DNA of 64,000 bases from PFJX01 sp044227325 (GTDB lineage: Bacteria > Pseudomonadota > Gammaproteobacteria > Burkholderiales > Thiobacillaceae), in NCBI GenBank assembly GCA_044227325.1, contig JBGAFI010000003.1, forward strand, positions 1 through 64,000, given 5' to 3'. Positions 5,715-13,317 of this stretch are shown here, in pieces. The position numbers and the translations under genes were made by a program. Within the stretch, counting starts at the first letter, position 1; each line of letters opens with the position of its first letter. Below the pieces are notes generated by a model, which saw only the letters and a program-made list of their open reading frames with translations, did no database searches and was not told the origin of the DNA.

Positions 5715-8111
5715 ATGAAACACGCCTCCACCCCTTTGCGCGCCCTCACCCTGTGCGCCCTCTCGATCAGTCTGCTTTCCCCCGCCGTCTGGGCCGGCTC
5801 CCTGGAGCAAAGCCGCGACGCCTTGCGCAGCCAGGGCTGCCCGGGCTACACCCAGTTCCTGCGCAAGCAGGCGGCGGCGGGCGATGCCTGGAGCCAGGCC
5901 CAGTTGTTTTCGCTGGACGTGATCGTCCATCCCTGCGGCGACCCGGGCCGGGCCGCGACCAGCGTGGCGCGGCTTCTGGATATGGCGGCCCAGGGCAATC
6001 CCGCCGCGAAGACCCGCGCCGGCCAGGCTTACCTGCAGGGTCGGGCGATTCCCAAGGACACGGCCAAGGCCATGGCCTTGCTGCGCGAAGCCAGCGCGCA
6101 GGGCGAGACCGGCGCCACCTTCAACCTGGGTCTCGCCCATCTGTTCGGCTGGGCCGGCGAGCGGGATCCGCAAGCCGCCCGCGCCCTGTTCGAGAAGCTG
6201 GCGGCCGGCGGCCATCTCTACGGCGACCTGGGCATGGGCCTGCTCACCCTGCAAGGCGAAAAGCCGGACACCCGCGCCGGCTACGGCTGGCTGGAGAAAG
6301 CCGCGCGCAAGGGCGACCCCTACGCCCAGCGCCTGCTGGGCAACGCCTACGAGCAAGGCGTCGGCGACCTGAAGCAGGATTATGTCCACGCCGCCCAATA
6401 CTATCGGGACGCCGCCGGCCTCATGGACTGGCCCGCCCAGTTGGCCCTCGGACGCCTGACCCTGCGCGGCCAGGGCGTGAAAAAGGACGCGCTGGCGGCC
6501 GCCCGGCTGTTCGAGGCCGCCGCCAGCCAGGGCGGTACCGAAGCCGAAGCCCAGATCGCCCAGGCCTATTTCGACGGCGCGGAGGGCACGCCGCCCGACT
6601 ACGCGGCGGCCGCCCCCTGGCTGGCCCGAGCCGCGCAGGCGGGGGACGCGGGTTCCGCCAAACTGCTGGGCTGGCTCAACGAGACCGGCAGCGGCGTCGC
6701 CAAATCCGAAGCCGAGGCCCGGCGGCTCTATCGGCAAGCGTCCGACCTGGGCGACAACTGGTCCGCCTTCCGGTTCTACCAGATGCTGTATTCGGCAAAG
6801 ATGACGCCCGCCGAACAGGACGCCGCGCTGGCGCAACTGGAACGGGCGGCGACCCTCGGCCACGGCAAGGCCTTGCTCATCCTGGCCCAGATCTATGACC
6901 AGGGCGGGCAGCGCCCCCGCGACAAGGCGCGGGCGGCCCAACTGTGGCGCGCCGCCGCCGACGCGGGCGAGATGGTCGGCATGTTCAATCTGGGGGTCGC
7001 CTACGACAAGGGCGAAGGCGTGCCCCAATCCGCGCAACAGGCGGCGGAATGGTTCGCCAAGGCCAGCGTGGCCGGCTACGCGCCCGCCTTCGCCGCCTAC
7101 AAATCGGCCTACATGAAAGCCCATCCGGATCGCATCGCGCCGGATGTCTACTCCCTGGCGCAAGCCGGCAGCGCGGACGCCCGGAACGAACTGGCGGAGA
7201 CCGCCAGCACGCCGGAGGACCGGCTCAAATGGACGCAACGCGCGGCGGAAAGCGGCAACGCCTTCTCCCAATACCGCCTCGGCGGCTTTTACCTGAACGG
7301 CGTCTATGTGGAGAAGGACCTGGCGCAGGCGCGCAAATGGCTGCTGCGTTCCGCGGACGGCGGCTACTGGGGCGGCTACGATGCGCTCGCCCAGATCGCC
7401 GCCGGCAAGCTCGGCGGCCAGCCGCCGGACGCGGAGGCCGCCAAGCGCTGGTATCGAACCGGTATCGAGCGCATCCGCGACAAGACCGGCAATAACATCC
7501 TCAGCGACAACCTGGACACGTTCCTGAAGGAGGAACGGCTTGCGCGCCTGGCCGAGGAAGCCGAGCGGGCGCGCCGGGAACGCCAGGCCGGGAACCTGCC
7601 TCCCGAATCCAGCGACATCTACCCGCTGATGGTGTCGGCGTGGGACAGGCACCTGAACCGGGGCCGACTCCAGTCCGACGGCACCTTCTCCAAGACCGAC
7701 CCGCTGATGGGCGTGGAATGGGCCCGCACCGAGATGTGGGTGGAGGACGTGTCCTGCGTCAAGGACGCGGAGAACAACAAGTGCGGCGGCTACAAATGCA
7801 GCTTCGCCACGCGCCAACGGGCGGTGGGCGGCTTGGCGGGCATCTTCGCCGGTCTGGCCGAAGCCAAGACCACCCGATACCAGCTCCATTTCCACTGGAC
7901 CCGCGACGGTCTGGAGGCGCCCAACCTGGACAAGGTCATGGCGGAGCAGGCGGAGGTCGAGCGCGCCCGCGCCCGCGCCGCCCGCGCTTCCTCCTACTCC
8001 AGTTCGGGCGGCGACGATTGGCAGGCGCAGCAGCAAAAGGCCTGGTGCGCCGGCATGGGCTGGTCCAGCAGCAAGTCCGGACAGTTCGCCTACGACATGC
8101 TGTGCCCGTAA
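5715..8111 (+). CDS. Large secreted Sel1-repeat (TPR-like) protein
   Basis: A 798-residue protein with a signal peptide (MKHASTPLRALTLCAL, cleavage near VWAGS). From about residue 80 to 600 it is built of Sel1-like repeats of roughly 36 residues, recognisable as AxxG-x-xxAxxxLGxxYxxGxGVxxD units (for example YDKGEGVPQSAQQAAEWFAKA). The remaining 200 residues hold a charged helical linker (LARLAEEAERARRERQ) and a C-terminal domain with five visible cysteines and a Ser-rich tail. Sel1 proteins act as scaffolds for protein-protein contacts; the partner is unknown. Start at ATG 5715 gives a clean signal peptide. A monocistronic or two-gene unit with the ATPase at 8170 is possible (58-base gap). 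Confidence 0.88.
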   Translation: MKHASTPLRALTLCALSISLLSPAVWAGSLEQSRDALRSQGCPGYTQFLRKQAAAGDAWSQAQLFSLDVIVHPCGDPGRAATSVARLLDMAAQGNPAAKTRAGQAYLQGRAIPKDTAKAMALLREASAQGETGATFNLGLAHLFGWAGERDPQAARALFEKLAAGGHLYGDLGMGLLTLQGEKPDTRAGYGWLEKAARKGDPYAQRLLGNAYEQGVGDLKQDYVHAAQYYRDAAGLMDWPAQLALGRLTLRGQGVKKDALAAARLFEAAASQGGTEAEAQIAQAYFDGAEGTPPDYAAAAPWLARAAQAGDAGSAKLLGWLNETGSGVAKSEAEARRLYRQASDLGDNWSAFRFYQMLYSAKMTPAEQDAALAQLERAATLGHGKALLILAQIYDQGGQRPRDKARAAQLWRAAADAGEMVGMFNLGVAYDKGEGVPQSAQQAAEWFAKASVAGYAPAFAAYKSAYMKAHPDRIAPDVYSLAQAGSADARNELAETASTPEDRLKWTQRAAESGNAFSQYRLGGFYLNGVYVEKDLAQARKWLLRSADGGYWGGYDALAQIAAGKLGGQPPDAEAAKRWYRTGIERIRDKTGNNILSDNLDTFLKEERLARLAEEAERARRERQAGNLPPESSDIYPLMVSAWDRHLNRGRLQSDGTFSKTDPLMGVEWARTEMWVEDVSCVKDAENNKCGGYKCSFATRQRAVGGLAGIFAGLAEAKTTRYQLHFHWTRDGLEAPNLDKVMAEQAEVERARARAARASSYSSSGGDDWQAQQQKAWCAGMGWSSSKSGQFAYDMLCP

Positions 8112-8169
8112 GCGAACCTGGCCGATGCGGGCGGACTAGAATTCGGCGTTGCCGAACTGGACCCGCGCC

Positions 8170-9078
8170 ATGAACGAAGAAGACGATTCCCCCCGCTACC
8201 AGGTCGCGCCGGAGCTCGCCCTGCTCATCGCCCGCGCCAACGACGTGCTGATCCGCCTGGACGCCTGGCTGCCGCCGGCGCCGCCCCGGGTGGACTGGCG
8301 CGCCACCCTGGCCTGCCGCTGGCGGCGAGCCATGGGGCGCGGCATGCTGGCGCCGGTCACCCACCTCAACTGCCCGCCCTGGGAGGCCCTCACCGGCATC
8401 GACGAACAGAAATCCGCGCTGGACCGCAACGTGCGCCAGTTCCTGAAAGGCCTGCCCGCCAACAACGCGCTGCTCGCGGGCAGCCGGGGCTGCGGCAAAT
8501 CCTCGCTGGTGAAGGCGCTGCTGCCCCGCTACGCGAAGAAGGGCCTCAGGCTGGTGGAACTGGACCGGGACGACCTCATGGACCTGCCCGACATCGCCGA
8601 CCGGCTGGCCGACCAGCCCCAGCATTTCATCCTGTTCAGCGACGACCTTTCGTTCGAGCCCGGCGACGCCGCCTACAAGCCCTTGAAGGCGGCCCTGGAC
8701 GGCTCCGTCGCCGGCCTGCCCGACAACGTGATGATCTGCGCCACCTCCAACCGGCGCCATCTCATGCCCGAGTTCTTCGCCGAGAACGAGGAGACCCGGC
8801 ACCTGGGCGGCGAAGTGCGGCCGGGCGAGAGCACCGAGGAGAAGATCAGCCTGTCGGACCGCTTCGGCCTGGTGCTCACCTTCTACCCCTTCAATCAGGA
8901 CGACTACCTGGCCATCGTCGCCGGCTGGGTGGCCGCGCTGGGCGGCAAGACGGACGAGGCCATGCGCGTCGAAGCCCTGCAATGGGCCATCCAGCGTGGC
9001 GGCCGCTCGGGCCGCGTGGCGCAGCAGTTCGCGCGGGACTGGGTGGGCAGGCAGGGCTTGCGGCGCGGGGGCAAATAG
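8170..9078 (+). CDS. DUF815 family AAA-type ATPase
   Basis: A 302-residue cytoplasmic protein. Walker A is GSRGCGKSS near residue 104, and the Walker B-like strand is HFILFSDDLSF; a sensor-type segment VMICATSNRRHLMPEFF follows. These are the hallmarks of the DUF815 (COG2607) predicted AAA+ ATPases. Function is not established. Start at ATG 8170 (MNEEDDSPRY) fits family length; an earlier in-frame ATG at 8149 would add seven residues without a better ribosome-binding site. Other family members contain similar ATP-dependent cores and are scattered widely in Betaproteobacteria. Confidence 0.88.
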   Translation: MNEEDDSPRYQVAPELALLIARANDVLIRLDAWLPPAPPRVDWRATLACRWRRAMGRGMLAPVTHLNCPPWEALTGIDEQKSALDRNVRQFLKGLPANNALLAGSRGCGKSSLVKALLPRYAKKGLRLVELDRDDLMDLPDIADRLADQPQHFILFSDDLSFEPGDAAYKPLKAALDGSVAGLPDNVMICATSNRRHLMPEFFAENEETRHLGGEVRPGESTEEKISLSDRFGLVLTFYPFNQDDYLAIVAGWVAALGGKTDEAMRVEALQWAIQRGGRSGRVAQQFARDWVGRQGLRRGGK

Positions 9079-9187
9079 CGGGACCGCGTGGCGGGCGCAC
9101 GCCAGCGGAAGCGGACGTTGCCCAAGGCTTGCTTCGCGGGCGGGCTCCCACCAAGATTCGGCCACAAACAACGATAGGGAGAGCGTC

Positions 9188-10678
9188 ATGACCCTGGCTG
9201 TCGTCACCAGCCGCGCCCTGGCGGGCATGGAAGCGCCGGAAGTGGTGGTGGAGGCCCATCTCGCGAACGGGCTGCCCTCCTTCACCCTGGTGGGCCTGCC
9301 GGATACCGAGGTGAAGGAGGCGCGCGACCGGGTGCGCGCCGCCATCCTCCAATCCGGCTACGAATTCCCCCAGCGGCGCATCACCGTCAACCTGGCGCCG
9401 GCGGACCTGCCCAAGGAATCCGGGCGTTTCGACCTGCCCATCGCCCTGGGCCTGCTGGCGGCCTCCGGGCAACTGCCCGGCGACCGGCTCAAGGACTACG
9501 AATTCGCCGGCGAGCTGGCGCTCACCGGCCAGTTGCGGCCGATCCGCGGCGCCCTGGCGATGATGCTGAACGCGGCCAAATCCGGCCGGGCCTTCATCCT
9601 GCCGCGCGCCAGCGCGGAGGAGGCGGCCCTGGTGGAGGACGCCGAGGTCCACGGCGCCGACAGCCTGCTCGCGGTGTGCGCCCATCTCGCCGGCCGCGAC
9701 CCGCTGCCGCGCGCGGTTCCACGTGAAACAAAGCAAGCGCCGGACTACCCGGACCTGGCCGACGTGAAGGGCCAGCGGACGGCCCGGCGCGCCCTGGAAG
9801 TGGCGGCGGCGGGCGGCCATTCCCTGCTCATGAGCGGCCCGCCCGGCACCGGCAAGTCCATGCTGGCGGCGCGCCTGCCCGGCATCCTGCCGCCCATGAC
9901 CCAGGCCGAGGCGCTGGAATCCGCCGCCGTGCTGTCCCTCACCGGCGCTTTCCGGCTGGAGGCATGGCGTACCCGCCCCTACCGCTCGCCGCATCATTCC
10001 GCCTCCGGCGTGGCGCTGGTGGGCGGCGGCAATCCGCCCCGGCCCGGCGAGGTGAGCCAGGCCACCCACGGCGTGCTGTTTCTGGACGAACTGCCGGAAT
10101 TCGACCGCAAGGCCCTGGAGGCGCTGCGCGAACCCCTGGAAGCGGGCCACATCACCATCTCCCGCGCCGCGCGCCAAGCGGATTTCCCGGCCCGCTTCCA
10201 ACTGGTCGCGGCCATGAATCCCTGCCCTTGCGGCTTCCTGGGCCATCCCTCCGGCAAATGCCGCTGCACGCCGGAACAGGTGGCGCGCTACCGAGGCCGC
10301 ATCTCCGGCCCACTGCTGGACCGCATCGACCTGCATATCGAGGTGCCCGCCCTGCCCGAGGCGGAATTGACCACGACCGGCGCGGGCGAGCCGTCCGAGC
10401 CGGTGCGCCGGCGTGTCGCCACCGCGCGCGAGCGGCAGCTCGCGCGCCAGGGCAAGCCCAACGCCCTGCTGGGCGGCAAGGAGATCGACCGCCACTGCGC
10501 GCTCGACGAGGCCGGCCAGGCGCTGCTGAAACAGGCCATCACCCGCCTCAACCTGTCCGCCCGCGCCTACCACCGCATACTGCGCGTGGCGCGCACGGTG
10601 GCGGACCTGGCCGGCGCCGCCGAGCTGGGCGCGGCCCAGGTGGCGGAGGCGGTGCAATACCGGCGCGGGGCGGGGTGA
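9188..10678 (+). CDS. comM: ComM/YifB family Mg-chelatase-like AAA+ ATPase
   Basis: A 496-residue protein with three parts: an N-terminal Lon-C-like domain (starts MTLAVVTSRALAG, with GLPDTEVKEARDRVRAA), an AAA+ core with Walker A GPPGTGKSM near residue 217 and Walker B GVLFLDELPEF, and a C-terminal Mg-chelatase-type domain with a Cys-rich finger (NPCPCGFLGHPSGKCRC). ComM is a hexameric branch-migration helicase that extends heteroduplexes during natural transformation. The start at 9188 carries an AGGGAGAG site just upstream. The linker between domains one and two is encoded by a parS-like sequence at 9715-9730. Confidence 0.95.
   Translation: MTLAVVTSRALAGMEAPEVVVEAHLANGLPSFTLVGLPDTEVKEARDRVRAAILQSGYEFPQRRITVNLAPADLPKESGRFDLPIALGLLAASGQLPGDRLKDYEFAGELALTGQLRPIRGALAMMLNAAKSGRAFILPRASAEEAALVEDAEVHGADSLLAVCAHLAGRDPLPRAVPRETKQAPDYPDLADVKGQRTARRALEVAAAGGHSLLMSGPPGTGKSMLAARLPGILPPMTQAEALESAAVLSLTGAFRLEAWRTRPYRSPHHSASGVALVGGGNPPRPGEVSQATHGVLFLDELPEFDRKALEALREPLEAGHITISRAARQADFPARFQLVAAMNPCPCGFLGHPSGKCRCTPEQVARYRGRISGPLLDRIDLHIEVPALPEAELTTTGAGEPSEPVRRRVATARERQLARQGKPNALLGGKEIDRHCALDEAGQALLKQAITRLNLSARAYHRILRVARTVADLAGAAELGAAQVAEAVQYRRGAG
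9715..9730. promoter_or_regulatory. parS-like ParB binding site inside comM
   Basis: GGTTCCACGTGAAACA matches the parS consensus TGTTTCACGTGAAACA at 14 of 16 positions. It encodes V-P-R-E-T in the interdomain linker of ComM. It is the most distant of five such sites, about 21 kb left of the putative oriC. Confidence 0.7.
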
Positions 10679-10719
10679 CTGGGTCATAATCCCGCCTGAG
10701 AAAAAATCGGTATGACATC

Positions 10720-11754
10720 ATGCACGCCCTGGAAAGCTGGATAGAAGAAAGACGTTCCGCCTGGCTTTACCGCATCGTTTCCGACGCGGAATCCGGCACC
10801 ACCCGGCAACTGCTGTTCCTGGAGCTCGCCAAGGCCGCCGATACCCAGGCCGGTTTGTGGGAAACCGAGATGCGCAAGGCGGGCATCGCGATTCCCGATG
10901 AATTTCGCCCCGATGCCCGCACCCGCCTGGTGGGCTGGCTGATCCCCCGCCTGGGCGTGCGCCCCCTCAAGAACGTGCTGGCGGCGATGAAGGTGCGCGG
11001 CATGAGCCTCTACCATGCCGCCACGCCGCCCCACGGCACGCCGGTCAGCCTGGAACAGATGCGCGGCGAGCGGCACAGGACCGGCGGCGCCGGCAATCTG
11101 CGCGCGGCGGTGTTCGGCGTCAACGACGGCCTGGTGTCCAACGCCAGCCTGATCCTGGGCGTGGCCGGCGCCGGCGCGGCGGCGGACATGATCGTGCTGT
11201 CCGGCGCCGCGGGATTGCTCGCCGGCGCCTTCTCCATGGCCGCCGGGGAATATGTCTCGGTGCGCTCGCAACGGGAATTCCACGAGTACCAGATATCCCT
11301 GGAGCGGGAGGAACTGGACCAGTATCCCCAGGAAGAGGCGGCGGAGCTGGCCCTGATCTACCAGGCGAAAGGCGTCGGCGCCGACGAGGCGAAACGCATG
11401 TCCCAGGCCTTGATCCAGGATCCGGACCGGGCGCTGGATACCCTGGCCCGGGAGGAGTTGGGCCTCAACCCGGAGGAATTGGGTTCGCCCTGGGGCGCGG
11501 CCACTTCCTCCTTCCTGGCATTTTCGCTGGGCGCCCTGATTCCCCTGCTGCCCTACCTGCTGTTGTCCGGGCAGGTCGCTTTCGCCGGCGTGCTGCTGGC
11601 CAGCGGCATCAGCCTGTTCGGCGTCGGCGCGGCGATCAGCCTGTTCACCGGCAAGCAAGCCGCCCTGGGCGGCGCGCGCATGCTGCTCATCGGCGCGGCG
11701 GCGGGCGCCGCGACCTGGTTCATCGGCGGCGCCCTGGGCGTGGCCCTGGGATAG
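10720..11754 (+). CDS. VIT1/CCC1-family metal transporter with degenerate ferritin-like N-terminus
   Basis: A 344-residue membrane protein. Residues 1-100 form a helical ferritin-like region; residues 125-344 are the VIT1/CCC1 transporter with the family opening AVFGVNDGLVSNASLILG and GAFSMAAGEYVSVRSQREFHE, then a charged linker, and three membrane segments at the end. The family moves Fe(II) or Mn(II) out of the cytosol. In related MbfA-like proteins the N-terminal domain holds a diiron site with EExxH motifs; the corresponding stretch here reads LELAKAADTQAGLW, without the Glu pair or the His. A regulatory or structural role for the domain is therefore more likely than iron oxidation. 42 bases follow comM; 40 precede metF. 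Confidence 0.9.
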   Translation: MHALESWIEERRSAWLYRIVSDAESGTTRQLLFLELAKAADTQAGLWETEMRKAGIAIPDEFRPDARTRLVGWLIPRLGVRPLKNVLAAMKVRGMSLYHAATPPHGTPVSLEQMRGERHRTGGAGNLRAAVFGVNDGLVSNASLILGVAGAGAAADMIVLSGAAGLLAGAFSMAAGEYVSVRSQREFHEYQISLEREELDQYPQEEAAELALIYQAKGVGADEAKRMSQALIQDPDRALDTLAREELGLNPEELGSPWGAATSSFLAFSLGALIPLLPYLLLSGQVAFAGVLLASGISLFGVGAAISLFTGKQAALGGARMLLIGAAAGAATWFIGGALGVALG

Positions 11755-11794
11755 AATCCCGCGCAAACCGCTTACTAGAAATCAGAACCCCGTC

Positions 11795-12631
11795 ATGGCC
11801 GAACACACCTTCAGCATCGAATTCTTTCCCCCCAAGACCCCCGAGGGCATGGCCAAGCTGCGCGACACGCGGCGCCAGCTCGCCCAGCTCAAGCCCAAGT
11901 TCTTTTCGGTGACCTTCGGCGCCGGCGGCTCGACCCGGGACCGCACCCTGGAAACCGTGCTGGAGATCCAGGCCGATGGCCTCGCCGCCGCGCCCCACCT
12001 GTCCTGCGTGGGTTCCACCCGGGAAAACCTGCGCGAGATCCTGGAAACCTACCGCGCCCACGGCATCCGCCACATCGTCGCCCTGCGCGGCGACCTGCCC
12101 TCCGGCATGGCGGAACCGGGCGAGTTCCGCTACGCGAACGAACTGGTCGGCTTCATCCGCCAGGAAACCGGCGACTGGTTCGAGATCGAGGTGGCGGCCT
12201 ATCCGGAAACCCATCCCCAGGCGCGCAACTACCGGGAGGACATCCAGAACTTCAAGCGCAAGGTGGACGCCGGCGCGAACGCCGCCATCACCCAATACTT
12301 CTTCAACGCCGACGCCTATTTCAATTTCATCGACGATTGCGCCGAGCTGGGCGTCACCCTCCCCATCGTGCCCGGCATCATGCCCATCTCCAACTTCAGC
12401 CAGTTGTCCCGATTCTCCGCCGCCTGCGGCGCGGATATTCCCCGCTGGCTGGCGCGCAAGATGGAAAGCTACCTGGACGACACCGCCTCCATCCGCGCCT
12501 TCGGCCTGGACTTCATCACCGGCATGTGCGAGAAGCTGCTCGCGGGCGGCGCGCCCGGCCTGCATTTCTATGCGTTGAACCAGGCCGGCCTGACCAGCAC
12601 CATCTGGCAACGCCTGGGACTGGACGATTAG
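11795..12631 (+). CDS. metF: 5,10-methylenetetrahydrofolate reductase
   Basis: A 278-residue FAD enzyme that reduces methylene-THF to methyl-THF for methionine synthesis. It begins with the signature EFFPPKTPEGMAKL, continues with SVTFGAGGSTRD, the substrate-loop HIVALRGDLP, and ITQYFFNADAYFNFIDD, all in family order. Full length for the bacterial MetF class; the TIM-barrel is complete. It lies 40 bases after the VIT1 gene, with no SAM-riboswitch-like structure in that short gap, and 23 bases before the response regulator. Confidence 0.97.
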   Translation: MAEHTFSIEFFPPKTPEGMAKLRDTRRQLAQLKPKFFSVTFGAGGSTRDRTLETVLEIQADGLAAAPHLSCVGSTRENLREILETYRAHGIRHIVALRGDLPSGMAEPGEFRYANELVGFIRQETGDWFEIEVAAYPETHPQARNYREDIQNFKRKVDAGANAAITQYFFNADAYFNFIDDCAELGVTLPIVPGIMPISNFSQLSRFSAACGADIPRWLARKMESYLDDTASIRAFGLDFITGMCEKLLAGGAPGLHFYALNQAGLTSTIWQRLGLDD

Positions 12632-12654
12632 ACAAGCCATCATGGGAGGCTGCC

Positions 12655-13293
12655 TTGAGGATATTGCTGGCCGATGACCACCCCCTGTTCCGGGAGGGCG
12701 TCAAACCGGTCCTGGAAAAGCTCGATCCGGACGTCGTCATCCTGGAGGCATTCGACTACCCCACGGCCTTCGACACCATGCACGAGGCCCGCGATGTGGA
12801 TCTGGTCCTGATGGACCTGTACATGCCGGGCATGTCCGGCATCGAGGGCATCACCCGCTTCCGCGCCACCTTTCCCGATGTGCCCCTGGTGGTGCTGTCC
12901 GCCTCCGAACAGGTGGAGGACATCCAGCACCTGCTGGGCGCGGGGGCGCTCGGCTACATCACCAAATCCTCGCCCAGCGAAGCCATCCTGAGGGCCTTGC
13001 GCCTCGTGCTCGCGGGCAGCGTCTATGTGCCGCCCGGCCTGTTCCCCGAAAGCGAGGACGGCGCGCCGGCGCCGCCGCTCAGCAGCCGCTATCCGGCGCT
13101 TTCCTATCGCCAGATCCAGGTGCTCAGGGAGCTGGCCAAGGGCCAGAGCAACAAGCAGATCGGCTACGCCCTGGATGTCACCGAGGGCACCGTGAAACTC
13201 CACCTGGCCGCGATTTTCCGCATCCTCAAGGTCAACAACCGGACCGAAGCCGTGCTGGTGGCCCAGAAGATGGGCCTGGATGGCAACGAGTAA
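12655..13293 (+). CDS. LuxR/NarL-type response regulator
   Basis: A 212-residue two-component regulator. The receiver domain begins RILLADDHPLFREG, with the phosphoacceptor Asp54 in LVLMDLYMPGMSG and the signalling Thr/Lys in LGYITKSSPSEA. The C-terminal LuxR helix-turn-helix is YRQIQVLRELAKGQSNKQI and VTEGTVKLHLAAIFR. The start is a TTG at 12655, chosen because the receiver begins at once and GGGAGG lies five bases upstream; the nearby ATG at 12642 is out of frame. The hybrid kinase gene follows 24 bases on and is the expected partner. Confidence 0.93.
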   Translation: MRILLADDHPLFREGVKPVLEKLDPDVVILEAFDYPTAFDTMHEARDVDLVLMDLYMPGMSGIEGITRFRATFPDVPLVVLSASEQVEDIQHLLGAGALGYITKSSPSEAILRALRLVLAGSVYVPPGLFPESEDGAPAPPLSSRYPALSYRQIQVLRELAKGQSNKQIGYALDVTEGTVKLHLAAIFRILKVNNRTEAVLVAQKMGLDGNE

Positions 13294-13317
13294 GCGTCCG
13301 TTTCTGAGCCCGCCTCG

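Noticed and set aside
5235..8036. A 933-codon open frame on the minus strand opposite the Sel1 gene
   Set aside because: It is antisense to a gene with signal peptide and clear repeats; its translation is Gly/Ala/Arg/Gln-rich with no family, as expected for a shadow frame in high-GC DNA.
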